Source of the DNA: an uncultured Clostridia bacterium
GTDB taxonomy: Bacteria > Bacillota > Clostridia > Monoglobales > Monoglobaceae
Length of the DNA: 56,385 bases
Assembly: GCA_947625905.1 (NCBI GenBank)
Contig: CANQQJ010000020.1
Span: forward strand, 1 to 56,385
Direction of reading: 5' to 3'
Shown here: positions 1 through 8,130 of the stretch, piece after piece
How positions within the stretch are numbered: position 1 is the first letter of the stretch
How the letters are laid out: the number at the start of each line of letters is the position of its first letter
Translations under genes and position numbers: made by a program
Notes under the pieces: generated by a model
Told to the model about the DNA's origin: nothing
Database searches by the model: none
What the model saw: only the letters and a program-made list of their open reading frames with translations

Positions 1-1167
1 GCAAGTTCCGGATATGGCAAAATATACTGCGACGATTTTAAGGTGGAGTATATCTACAATGCGGTCGAACCGACCGAATCTCCGACCAAGGAACCGACAC
101 CCACGGCCACAGCGACAGCGGCGCCCACGGCGACGCCTAAGCCTCTGGAACCCGAGAAGTTTGACGGAGAGAAGCCGGGCGAGGTGGTTGTGCAGCTGCC
201 CGACATGAGCTCAAGCGGGTCCGTAACGGGAGTTACGCTTAACGGCCGTCCTGTCCCGAAGGACAGCTACACCGTCGAAAACGGAGTTATCACATTCACG
301 CCGGAATTTCTTGAATCACTTCCGAACGGTGAACATGAGATAGTTATCGAAACATCGGACGGCGGAACGCAAAGCGCGTATTCCGTGAAGATCGAGGTAA
401 GCAACACGTTTGAGGCGACCCCGTCGCCCGCGCCAACTCCAACGCCCACAAAGAAGCCGAGCACTCCCGGCGGAGGCGGCGGCGGCGTCGGAACCGGCAG
501 TATGCGAGGTCCGTATTCGTTTGGAACGAACGCGACTCCCACGCCGGGCGTCACTGCGCAGCCGACCGAGACTCCGAAACCGACTTCAACCAAAGCGCCC
601 AGCGCCGACGGTTCGGATACGCCGACAGCGCCCGCCGGCGAAGCTCCGGTATTTGAGGATGTTCCCGCCGAGCACTGGGCATACGGCTACATCATGGAAC
701 TGTACAACGCGGGCATCATAAGCGGAGAGACACCGACGCTGTTCGCTCCCGACGACAGCATTACGAGGGCCGAGTTTACCAAGATCGCGGTCCTGATATT
801 CGGACTCACGTCCGACGGGGTAACCTCATTTACCGATGTTGCCGCTGACGACTGGTCGGCGCCGTATATCGCGGCGGCTCAAGGCGCCGGAATAATCAAC
901 GGCACGAGCGAGACGACGTTCAGTCCGAATGACAATATCACCCGCGAACAGATAGCGGCTGTAGTTGGCAGGTATCTGAACTTGAGTTCGGACGTGCCCG
1001 CAGATTACACCGACGCAGCCGACATAGAGCAATATGCTTTGCCTTACGTTTCAGCGCTGACGCAGAGGGGAATACTGACGGGTGACAACGGAATGTTTAT
1101 GCCCAAGGCTCCCGCGACGCGCGCCGAGGCTGTGGCGATAATGGCCAGAATACATGTATCGGATTAA
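1..1167 (+). CDS. SLH-domain surface protein, C-terminal part (5' end outside window)
   Basis: The frame is open to the left edge, so the real start lies upstream; the GTG at 43 is only an internal codon. The first residues (GKIYCDDFKVEYIY) resemble the last strands of the carbohydrate-binding-like modules in the giant protein at 18337. A Thr/Pro-rich linker, an Ig-like segment (about 180-410 nt) and a Gly-rich stretch follow. Three S-layer homology repeats occupy roughly 650-1160, each with the F.DV...W....I..L...GII and ITRAEF pattern. SLH repeats bind pyruvylated secondary cell-wall polysaccharide, so the protein should sit on the cell surface. A perfect hairpin terminator follows. The catalytic or binding part, if any, cannot be seen here. 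Confidence 0.85.
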   Translation, partial: ASSGYGKIYCDDFKVEYIYNAVEPTESPTKEPTPTATATAAPTATPKPLEPEKFDGEKPGEVVVQLPDMSSSGSVTGVTLNGRPVPKDSYTVENGVITFTPEFLESLPNGEHEIVIETSDGGTQSAYSVKIEVSNTFEATPSPAPTPTPTKKPSTPGGGGGGVGTGSMRGPYSFGTNATPTPGVTAQPTETPKPTSTKAPSADGSDTPTAPAGEAPVFEDVPAEHWAYGYIMELYNAGIISGETPTLFAPDDSITRAEFTKIAVLIFGLTSDGVTSFTDVAADDWSAPYIAAAQGAGIINGTSETTFSPNDNITREQIAAVVGRYLNLSSDVPADYTDAADIEQYALPYVSALTQRGILTGDNGMFMPKAPATRAEAVAIMARIHVSD

Positions 1168-1228
1168 ATGTTTTCGAACATTTAAAAAGAATGTGTTCCC
1201 CCTGCGGAAACGCAGCAATAAATAAAAC

Positions 1229-1262
1229 AAAAGAGCGTATCGAACCATCGATACGCTCTTTT
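1229..1262. terminator. Bidirectional intrinsic terminator between convergent genes
   Basis: There is a perfect 15-bp inverted repeat (arms 1229-1243 and 1248-1262) with a 4-nt loop. The arms begin with AAAA and end with TTTT, so the hairpin has a U-run on either strand. It separates the SLH gene (+) from the AraC gene (-). Confidence 0.9.
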
Positions 1263-1294
1263 GCCGCGCCGCGCCGAATTGTCAAATATTCGGC

Positions 1295-2104
1295 TTATTC
1301 CTTAAGTATAAATTCACCGGGGTTACGGCCTGTGAAGCGTTTAAAAAGTTTGCAGAAATAACACAGATCGGGAATGTTTACCGCGTTGGCCGCCTCGGTA
1401 ACATTGTATTCTCCGGTAAGCAGCAGTTCTCGTGCTCTTTTTATTCTGAGATAATTTTTGTAGGTGATAGGCGACATCTTTTTATATTCCTTAAAAAGGC
1501 GGCGAAAACTGCTTTCGCTGACGCAGCACATAGCCGCCAGTTCTCCCACGTTTATTTCCTCTAAATAATGATTCTCAATATACAAAATCCCGCGGTAAAC
1601 AGTTTGGTATTTGGATTTTATCTCGCTGCGGTTGGAGTCCAAAAACAGACGATGCAGTATTTTATATAACTCCGCCAGCAGTTCCAGCTTGTAGCCCGGC
1701 GCGCCGTTTTTCCAGATCTCATAGGCCTTGCGGAACATTTCCAGATAGATGCTGTTTTTATCACGGGCGGCAATACATATATGATCCGGGAGCCGAAGAA
1801 AGGTTTCGTCCACAATAAAGTGAATGGCAATGTATTTGCCATCCCGGTCAGGGAGCCATTCAGAGCGATAGGTGATATTGTTGGGCAGATACACAATGGT
1901 GCCTGCGGGAGCGGAGACCATTTTGTCGGTGCCTCTGTCAAATACGATCTCACCTTGCTGAATATAAAATAAACGTGAAAACATACGCTCGTTTTTTACA
2001 CATTCATAATAATCGGGTGTTGCCACGCGGCCGGCAAAGGCGCCGAAGGTTTTGACCTTATCGCGGGGGAAATCCATGATTTGGATATTGATCAGCGGAT
2101 CCAT
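1295..2104 (-). CDS. AraC-family transcriptional regulator (cupin sensor + HTH)
   Basis: This is a 269-residue cytoplasmic regulator. The N-terminal ~150 residues are cupin-like (G.I.FDRGTDKMVSAPAGTIVYLP) and probably bind a small ligand. The C-terminal ~100 residues carry the two helix-turn-helix units of AraC/XylS proteins (VGELAAMCCVSESSFRRLFK, then VTEAANAVNIPDLCYFCKLF). The start is supported by a GAGGTGAG site just upstream. The gene is divergent from the Gfo/Idh/MocA-TIM barrel operon at 2221, so it is the obvious candidate regulator of that operon; this is inferred from position. Its own promoter is near consensus (2127-2155). Confidence 0.92.
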   Translation of the reverse strand: MDPLINIQIMDFPRDKVKTFGAFAGRVATPDYYECVKNERMFSRLFYIQQGEIVFDRGTDKMVSAPAGTIVYLPNNITYRSEWLPDRDGKYIAIHFIVDETFLRLPDHICIAARDKNSIYLEMFRKAYEIWKNGAPGYKLELLAELYKILHRLFLDSNRSEIKSKYQTVYRGILYIENHYLEEINVGELAAMCCVSESSFRRLFKEYKKMSPITYKNYLRIKRARELLLTGEYNVTEAANAVNIPDLCYFCKLFKRFTGRNPGEFILKE

Positions 2105-2126
2105 TTATCTCACCTCATTTGATTAT

Positions 2127-2155
2127 ATTATACAATAAGTTAATTATTTTATCAA
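2127..2155 (-). promoter_or_regulatory. Sigma-A-like promoter of the AraC gene
   Basis: On the minus strand, TTGATA (2150-2155) and TATAAT (2127-2132) are separated by 17 bp, about 20 bp upstream of the start codon at 2104. Confidence 0.7.
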
Positions 2156-2178
2156 TAGGATTTTCGGGTTTTTTGCGC

Positions 2179-2184
2179 TATAAT
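2179..2184 (+). promoter_or_regulatory. -10 box of the oxidoreductase operon at 2221
   Basis: A TATAAT lies 36 bp before the start codon, but nothing resembling TTGACA lies 16-18 bp upstream. A weak -35 next to a divergent AraC gene fits an activator-dependent promoter (inference). A ribosome site (AAGGAG) precedes 2221. Confidence 0.5.
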
Positions 2185-2220
2185 ATTATAAAATTGTTCA
2201 ACTGATAAGGAGATGTAAAA

Positions 2221-3510
2221 ATGAAGATCGGATTTGTAGGCGCCGGATTCTTTGCGGACGATTTTATTAAGCTGTTTAAGATGCATCCCGATGTGGAGGA
2301 AGTTGTGGTGGCGGATCTGGAGCCGGAAAGAGTGAAGCGGGCAATGCGGCGGCACGGCCTGAAGAGGGGATTTTCATCATTTGAGGAAATGCTGAAGGAA
2401 GCGCCGGATGTGGATAGTATCGGCATTTTTGCTCAGCGGCATTTACACGGACCTTTGGCTATAAGGGCGCTGGAGGCGGGAAAGCATGTATACAGCGCTG
2501 TTCCCATCGGCTGCACCCTTGAGGAAATTCGGGAAATCACGGAAATGGTTAAGAAAACCGGGCTTACCTATATGATGGGGGAAACCTGCTATTACTATCC
2601 CTGCGCCATTTACTGCCGCGAGAAATATCGCTCCGGTGAAATGGGAAAATTTGTCTACGGCGAATCGCAGTATTATCACGATATATGCGAAATGTACGGA
2701 GATTTTTCGCGCTCGGGCGGCCCGAACTGGCAGAGAGTCGCCGGGATACCGCCAATGTTTTACCCCACCCATTCGGTATCAATGCTGTTTTCCGCTATTG
2801 ATGAATATGCTCTCAAGGTGTCATGTATGGGCTATCGTGACAATAATGAAGACAACATCTACGGGGTCGGAAAGAACAACTGGGACAATCCGTTCAGCAA
2901 CGAGACGGCGCTGTTCCGGATGTCGGGCGGCGGCGTGGCGCGCATCAACGAGTTTCGGCGGATCGGCATAAATAAGCCGTCATCATATATAACCTGCTTA
3001 TACGGCGAAAAAGGCGCATATGAGTGCTCGGTGACCAGCCATACCTTCCAAAGAGGAGTGGCAAGCGGCGAGGAGCCTTACCTTGAAGATGTTGGTCACT
3101 TGGTAAACACCATCGACTACAATGAGGATTTGAAGAATGGGACCCTGGATCCCCGTCATGACTCTATCTCGGTAAAATACATAGAGGGATTTGCGCGTAT
3201 TCAGGACAGAAGTCGTCTGCCCAAAAAATTCAGAAATGTGCCAAACTACTCTCACTACAACTCCCATCCGTTCCTGGTGGACGACTTCGTGCGGGCTGTT
3301 ACGACCGGAAAGCTGCCGCCCAATAACGCGTGGGATTCAGCCCGATATATGATCCCCGGACTGATCGCGCATGAGTCGGCGCTGCGGAACGGCGAAGTGA
3401 TGGATATTCCCGATCTGGGCGGAGCGCCCGAGGATTGGGAGCGTGTTACCTACGAATTAAAAGACAACTATGAGGATATGAACGGATATTACGAAACCGA
3501 TAGGCTGTAA
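2221..3510 (+). CDS. Gfo/Idh/MocA family oxidoreductase
   Basis: This 429-residue protein is longer than the usual ~350. It has an N-terminal Rossmann fold (GFVGAGFFADDF, acidic residue ending strand 2 in VVVADLEPER) and a C-terminal alpha/beta dehydrogenase domain. The family typically oxidises or reduces sugars, inositols or their derivatives with NAD(P). The usual EKP motif is replaced by SAVPIG, so the family lysine is absent there, and the usual D...H helix reads FYPTH. Specificity or even redox activity is therefore uncertain. It is the first gene of a three-gene operon and resembles the protein at 43862 (both carry GFFAD after strand 1). Confidence 0.88.
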   Translation: MKIGFVGAGFFADDFIKLFKMHPDVEEVVVADLEPERVKRAMRRHGLKRGFSSFEEMLKEAPDVDSIGIFAQRHLHGPLAIRALEAGKHVYSAVPIGCTLEEIREITEMVKKTGLTYMMGETCYYYPCAIYCREKYRSGEMGKFVYGESQYYHDICEMYGDFSRSGGPNWQRVAGIPPMFYPTHSVSMLFSAIDEYALKVSCMGYRDNNEDNIYGVGKNNWDNPFSNETALFRMSGGGVARINEFRRIGINKPSSYITCLYGEKGAYECSVTSHTFQRGVASGEEPYLEDVGHLVNTIDYNEDLKNGTLDPRHDSISVKYIEGFARIQDRSRLPKKFRNVPNYSHYNSHPFLVDDFVRAVTTGKLPPNNAWDSARYMIPGLIAHESALRNGEVMDIPDLGGAPEDWERVTYELKDNYEDMNGYYETDRL

Positions 3511-3550
3511 TCTAAAATCTATACGGCGCGTCGGAATGGAGATAAATATT

Positions 3551-4333
3551 ATGAGGTTGAGTGTTTGCGTTGATATGATGTTTTCGCATCTACCGTTTAC
3601 AGAGCGGTTCGCGGCGGTAAAAAACTGCGGGATCAACACCGTGGAATTCTGGAAGTGGTCAAACAAGGACCTTGACGCGGTGACTGAAGAAACAGAGCGG
3701 CTTGATATGGGAATTTCTATTTTTAACATAGATTCATCGGACAGCGCCCTGTCGGATGACCTGTCCGAGGGTATCCTTAATGCGGGGCGGCAGAAAGAGT
3801 TCCTCGGCGCGATAGAAGAGAGTATACCCGTATATAAGCGCTTAAAAGCCGACGGTATGATCGTTTTGGTAGGCCGGGATAACGGTATGCCGGAGCAAGA
3901 ACAGGCAAAACAGACTTGCCGGTGCCTGAAGGCGGCTCGGGAACTTGTTGAAAAGGAGAATATTACCCTTGTGATCGAGCCGCTGAACACCTTCGACAGA
4001 AAAGGCTATGCCATGCCCTATGCCGATCAGGTGCTTTCGGTGCTGCGCGAGGTGGGAAGTCCCAACATAAAGATGCTTTATGACATTTACCATCAAAATA
4101 TGATGGGTGATTTCTCTATGGAGGTAATTCGTGATAATATCGATATGATCGGCCATTTTCATGTGGCGGATTGTCCGGGCCGGCACGAGCCGGGTACGGG
4201 CAAGGTGGATTATCCCCGCATTTTAGGAGAAATAGAGCGGCTGCCCTACAGCGGCTGTGTGGGACTGGAATACCGCGCGACAAAGGCGGATGATGAAACC
4301 TTTGGATTTTTAAAGGAGGTACCCCATGTATAA
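3551..4333 (+). CDS. TIM-barrel protein of the hydroxypyruvate isomerase/sugar epimerase family
   Basis: The protein has about 260 residues. The ATG at 3551 is preferred because GGAG lies 9 nt upstream; an in-frame ATG at 3536 lacks a site. Metal-ligand positions of the Hyi/xylose-isomerase-like barrel are visible: Glu in VIEPLNTFD, Asp/His in LYDIYHQ, the HVADCPGRHEPGTG loop, and Glu in GLEYR. The GRHEPGTG loop is the best link to hydroxypyruvate isomerases. Such enzymes isomerise or epimerise keto-sugars or hydroxy-keto acids. It lies between two Gfo/Idh/MocA genes and overlaps the next by 8 bp, so it probably acts on a ketone made by its neighbours. The true substrate is not evident. Confidence 0.85.
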   Translation: MRLSVCVDMMFSHLPFTERFAAVKNCGINTVEFWKWSNKDLDAVTEETERLDMGISIFNIDSSDSALSDDLSEGILNAGRQKEFLGAIEESIPVYKRLKADGMIVLVGRDNGMPEQEQAKQTCRCLKAARELVEKENITLVIEPLNTFDRKGYAMPYADQVLSVLREVGSPNIKMLYDIYHQNMMGDFSMEVIRDNIDMIGHFHVADCPGRHEPGTGKVDYPRILGEIERLPYSGCVGLEYRATKADDETFGFLKEVPHV

Positions 4334-5393
4334 AACTTGTATAATCAGCTGCGGCATGATCGCCAACAGCGCCCACATTCCCGCCTATAGGCATTTTTCG
4401 GATTCATTTGAGATTGTGGGGGTATCGGATATAAGCCCTGAGGCGGCACGGGATACGGCTGCGCGGCACGGGATACCGCATTGGTATACCGACGCGGAGG
4501 AAATGCTGAAAACCCTGCGCCCCGATGTGGTGTCTGTTTGCGTACCCAATGCGTTTCACAAGGAAATGGTGCTCCTGGCCCTTTCTTACGGGTGTCATGT
4601 CCTCTGCGAAAAGCCTCTGGCTTTCACTGTGTCGGATGCCCGCGAAATGTATGACAGAGCCCGTGAAACGGGGCGCGTTCTCATGGCATGCCAGAGTATG
4701 CGTTTTACACCCGAAAGGCTGGCGGCCAAAGCATGGATAGATGCGGGCGAATTGGGCAGCGTCTATTACGGCGAATTGGTTCGGGTACGGCCGAGGGGCA
4801 TCCCCACCTGGGGAACATTCCATATGAAAAAAATCAGCGGCGGCGGAGCCTTTGTGGATATCGGCGTACATATGCTGGACGCGCTGCTGTGGCTCATGGG
4901 TAATCCAAAGGCGCGGAGCGTGCGCGGCGTGGCTATGCGGAACCATGTCGGTGAGTTGGGGACCTTAAAGGACAGCGGCGCGCTGACGGGTGATGTTCAC
5001 AATAAACGCCCCTTTGACCCGGCGGAAATGGATGTGGAGGATTTTTCCTGCGGACAGATCCTTTTTGAAACGGGCTCTTGTGTCAGCTTTCGTGTGGCAT
5101 GGGCCGCAAACGACAGAGAGGCATCTGATATTCTGCTGATCGGCAAAAAGGCGGGTATCTCCCTGCCGACAGGTATGATTTATCAGGGAACAGAACAGAC
5201 TCGGTTAGAGCCGTTTGAGAATCTCTATCCGAACGAGCCGTTTTCCGGACATTTTTATTTAGTAAAAAACCTCCGCGATGTGCTGCGCGGAGATGCGGAA
5301 CTGATAGTCAAGCCGGAGGAGGTCATCAACACCGCCGAAATTATAGAGGCAGTCTACACCTCCGCAGAGACCGGCAGAGAAATTCGGCTGTGA
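4326..5393 (+). CDS. Gfo/Idh/MocA family NAD(P)-dependent oxidoreductase
   Basis: This 355-residue protein has the canonical family layout: N-terminal Rossmann domain (SCGMIANSAHIPAY), CEKP with the family lysine, and DIGVHMLD with the Asp/His pair. It starts at the ATG overlapping the upstream stop by 8 bp, with AAAGGAGGT 5-6 nt before it. It closely resembles the protein at 46136 (both have GMIANSAH, GIPTWG.FHMKK and D.GVH), so the two oxidoreductase clusters share a building block. The likely role is dehydrogenation of a sugar or polyol; the substrate is unknown. Confidence 0.9.
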   Translation: MYKTCIISCGMIANSAHIPAYRHFSDSFEIVGVSDISPEAARDTAARHGIPHWYTDAEEMLKTLRPDVVSVCVPNAFHKEMVLLALSYGCHVLCEKPLAFTVSDAREMYDRARETGRVLMACQSMRFTPERLAAKAWIDAGELGSVYYGELVRVRPRGIPTWGTFHMKKISGGGAFVDIGVHMLDALLWLMGNPKARSVRGVAMRNHVGELGTLKDSGALTGDVHNKRPFDPAEMDVEDFSCGQILFETGSCVSFRVAWAANDREASDILLIGKKAGISLPTGMIYQGTEQTRLEPFENLYPNEPFSGHFYLVKNLRDVLRGDAELIVKPEEVINTAEIIEAVYTSAETGREIRL

Positions 5394-5402
5394 TATAACA
5401 AA

Positions 5403-5440
5403 ACCGGCAAGGTTTTTGAACCCTGCCGGTGATTTTTTAG
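5403..5440 (+). terminator. Intrinsic terminator of the oxidoreductase operon
   Basis: ACCGGCA (5403-5409) pairs with TGCCGGT (5424-5430), extended by GG/CC, and is followed by a T-rich tail (GATTTTTT). It lies 10 bp after the stop codon at 5393. Confidence 0.75.
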
Positions 5441-5521
5441 TTAAGGGCATTTTTGCCTTGAGAATTTTCAAGAGCGTTCTGTCTTGAGGCAAAAACGATT
5501 ACTCTTTAGAATTTGTTATAT

Positions 5522-5599
5522 TTATGCATATAAAATATACAAAATATATGCAGAAACAGCGGTTTCATACTTGACCTTATGCATATAAAATGATATAAT
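5522..5599 (+). promoter_or_regulatory. fic promoter with repeated putative operator
   Basis: TTGACC (5571-5576) and TATAAT (5594-5599) are 17 bp apart. The 15-nt word TTATGCATATAAAAT occurs at 5522-5536 and again at 5577-5591, the second copy filling the spacer. Each contains the palindrome TATGCATA. A protein bound there would block RNA polymerase. The winged-helix tail of the Fic protein is a candidate ligand (inference). Confidence 0.6.
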
Positions 5600-5632
5600 T
5601 ATATAATGATATGTAGAAACGGAGGGCAAAGT

Positions 5633-6679
5633 ATGAGAAAGTTCGATTACTCTTTTTTAGATAACGGTTTGCTTCCGGCAGGGCTTATCAATTTAACAGC
5701 CAATATATCGGCGCTGAAAACAATGGCAAGTGTCCGAAAAGAAGAATATACGCAGATTTTTACGGAGTTGGAGTCGGTTGCAAAAGTGCAGTCTGTTAAA
5801 AGCTCTAATGCTATTGAGGGAATCGTTACCAGCGATGAGCGTATTGCGGCCATTGTAAATCAAAACAGTGCTCCGCTGAATCATAACGAGGCGGAGATTG
5901 CCGGGTACAGGGATGCCCTGAATGAAATTCACCTTGGATTTGACCATATAGATTTCACGCGGCAGGATATTTTACGATTGCATAAAATGATGATGTCGCT
6001 TGCCGGCTATGAATATGGCGGGCAATATAAAACTGATGACAATGTGATTCTTGAGGTAGACACAGACGGTAATCGTCATGTGCGCTTTCGTCCCACCTCA
6101 GCCAAAGATACTCCTAAAGCCATGGAACAACTGGAGTTTGCCTATCTTGAGGCGCGTGACAACGTAAGTATTAATCAACTTTTACTGATTCCCTGCGTAA
6201 TTCTGGATTTTCTCTGCATTCATCCGTTTCGTGACGGCAATGGCAGGATGTCACGCCTGTTGTCACTTCTGCTACTATATAAAAACGGATATGACGCAGG
6301 GAAATACGTGTCATTTGAAGAACAAATCAACAATTACAAAGCTTATTATTACGAGGCGCTTAGGCAGTCCTCTGTCGGATGGAATACGGGTGAAAACAGC
6401 TATTTTCCGTTCATTCAGAACTTTCTTTCCACACTGTATATGTGTTATAAAGAATTGGATAAACGGTTCGCTGTTATAAGCGGCAAAAGGATCACAAAAA
6501 AGGCACGCGTGGAGGCAACAGTTCTAAACAGCCTGACGCCCATTTCCAAAGCGGAGATCTGTAAAATACTCCCGGATGTAAGTCCAACGACCGTTGAGGC
6601 GGTACTGGGAGCATTGGTTAAAAATGGTTCGATCAGGAAAATCGGAGCCGCAAGATCTACGCGATATATCAAAATGTAA
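5633..6679 (+). CDS. Fic family protein (class II, N-terminal inhibitory helix)
   Basis: The protein has about 348 residues. The ATG at 5633 has GGAGG 8-9 nt upstream, while the ATG at 5606 has no site. The Fic core HPFRDGNGRMSR starts at His197 and carries the catalytic His and the anion-binding loop. Fic enzymes usually transfer AMP from ATP to a Ser/Thr/Tyr hydroxyl. The inhibitory motif S58xxxE62G63 (SNAIEG) precedes the core, so this is a self-inhibited class II enzyme. The last ~65 residues look like a winged helix (ISKAEICKILPDVSPTTVEAVLGALVKNG). It sits 26 bp upstream of the McrB-like gene in AT-rich DNA, probably in one operon. It may be a regulator, toxin-like factor or phage sensor. 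Confidence 0.9.
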   Translation: MRKFDYSFLDNGLLPAGLINLTANISALKTMASVRKEEYTQIFTELESVAKVQSVKSSNAIEGIVTSDERIAAIVNQNSAPLNHNEAEIAGYRDALNEIHLGFDHIDFTRQDILRLHKMMMSLAGYEYGGQYKTDDNVILEVDTDGNRHVRFRPTSAKDTPKAMEQLEFAYLEARDNVSINQLLLIPCVILDFLCIHPFRDGNGRMSRLLSLLLLYKNGYDAGKYVSFEEQINNYKAYYYEALRQSSVGWNTGENSYFPFIQNFLSTLYMCYKELDKRFAVISGKRITKKARVEATVLNSLTPISKAEICKILPDVSPTTVEAVLGALVKNGSIRKIGAARSTRYIKM

Positions 6680-6705
6680 ATGAAAACAAATAGGAGGAGT
6701 AAAAC

Positions 6706-8130
6706 ATGAAATTAAATGATTTTATAGAGAATGTCAAGAATAAGAGTGAAAGTTTTGGTTTTTGTTTTGAATCTCAACCAAGAAAGCCGAAGAACGCTGT
6801 ATGGCGGAAGAATATCCATCCGGAGAAAGAAGCGGATTTCAGAAAGGGTGCTTATTTTGGATTAGTAAATGCTGATGAAGAACCAACCGGAGCATACAGT
6901 GATTTTAGCTTGGTTATATTTCCAAATGCTGAGTGTTCCCATTTTGTTATCGCTCTTGGTGTTGGTTCTTTAGGTTTCAACAAAGACTTTAATGTCGCCA
7001 CTTTGCCGTGGTTAAGACGATCATTTTCCAGACTCAGAGACGATAAGTATGCAGGAAATCAATTCTTTAAGGTTGATTTTTCTGATATTGAATCACCATC
7101 TGCTATTTTGAATCACATGGATGGTGTGGAAGATTTGCGTGAGGTAATGAGCAAATATTCTACTGTCCTTCCTGCTTGCCAAATTGTCGAAGTTGAAAAA
7201 TACTCCGAAGACGAAGTATATGATATTGTTTGGCAATGGCTGGCAACCTATGCAGCTTTTAGAGAGGTAGGAAATAATAAGGCCCAAAAAGCTGAGATAC
7301 GAAAAAATTTGCCTAATCAAAAGGATTTAGACGACTATTCTGAGGATGCTATTTACAAACAGTTAATTAAAGAACGATTCATTATTCTTCAGGGAGCTCC
7401 CGGAACAGGAAAAACTTGGACCGCAAATAAAATTGCTGAACAACATTTTAGCGGCAGTGAAGGAAAGACCTTCTTTGAGCAGTTTCATGCGGAAACTACA
7501 TATTCAGATTTTGTTTATGGAATTAGGCCCAAAACTGATGGGACAGTTTTGTCATATGAGGAACATTATGGAATTCTCATCGATGCCATAGATTTTGCAG
7601 CTTCGGGTAAACCAACGTTATTAATTATTGATGAAATTAACAGGGCAAATCTATCAAGTGTTCTTGGTCCTGTTTTCTATCTATTTGAGAAAAATGCTGG
7701 CGAAAGATCAAATTATATAAAGATCGGAGACAAAAAAATAACAAAATTGCCTGACAATCTATATGTAATAGCTACGATGAATACTGCTGACCGAAGCTTG
7801 GCAGTCGTTGATTTTGCACTTAGGAGAAGATTCTATTGGATTACATTACGACCTCATGCAATAGAATCAAAAAATGGACAACACTTTATGATTGACGAGT
7901 TTGAACGTTTTTCAGAATTATTTAGCAGATATGCTTCTAGTGAAGAGTTAAATTTGCAGCCTGGTCAGTCATATTTTATTGCTGAAAGCGCGGAAGGTTG
8001 GAACCAACGGTTAAGATATGAGTTGGTTCCTTTGATGAAAGAGTATTTTAATGAAGGATACTTAAAGAATGCAATTTCAGAGTTTAGCGACTACGTATAT
8101 GCCAAATTAGGGATTGATTTATATGAATAA
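6706..8130 (+). CDS. McrB-like AAA+ GTPase/ATPase, type IV restriction-type subunit
   Basis: The protein has 474 residues, with GGAGGAG before the ATG. The AAA+ module has Walker A GAPGTGKT (230-237), Walker B LLIIDEINR (D309, E310) and the McrB hallmark MNTADRS (358-364), followed by an arginine-rich ALRRRFYW segment. McrB forms hexamers that translocate DNA and activate the McrC nuclease at modified bases. The N-terminal ~220 residues are not the classic McrB DNA-binding fold as far as can be seen; they contain PTGAYSDFSLVIFP and may read a different modification or signal. It overlaps the next gene. Its AT-rich codon use differs from flanking genes, which suggests horizontal acquisition. 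Confidence 0.88.
   Translation: MKLNDFIENVKNKSESFGFCFESQPRKPKNAVWRKNIHPEKEADFRKGAYFGLVNADEEPTGAYSDFSLVIFPNAECSHFVIALGVGSLGFNKDFNVATLPWLRRSFSRLRDDKYAGNQFFKVDFSDIESPSAILNHMDGVEDLREVMSKYSTVLPACQIVEVEKYSEDEVYDIVWQWLATYAAFREVGNNKAQKAEIRKNLPNQKDLDDYSEDAIYKQLIKERFIILQGAPGTGKTWTANKIAEQHFSGSEGKTFFEQFHAETTYSDFVYGIRPKTDGTVLSYEEHYGILIDAIDFAASGKPTLLIIDEINRANLSSVLGPVFYLFEKNAGERSNYIKIGDKKITKLPDNLYVIATMNTADRSLAVVDFALRRRFYWITLRPHAIESKNGQHFMIDEFERFSELFSRYASSEELNLQPGQSYFIAESAEGWNQRLRYELVPLMKEYFNEGYLKNAISEFSDYVYAKLGIDLYE

Noticed and set aside
267..593. Long open frame on the minus strand within the first gene
   Set aside because: It is the complement of a Pro/Thr-rich, GC-biased linker and gives low-complexity Val/Gly protein without a ribosome site. 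The plus strand has clear SLH repeats.
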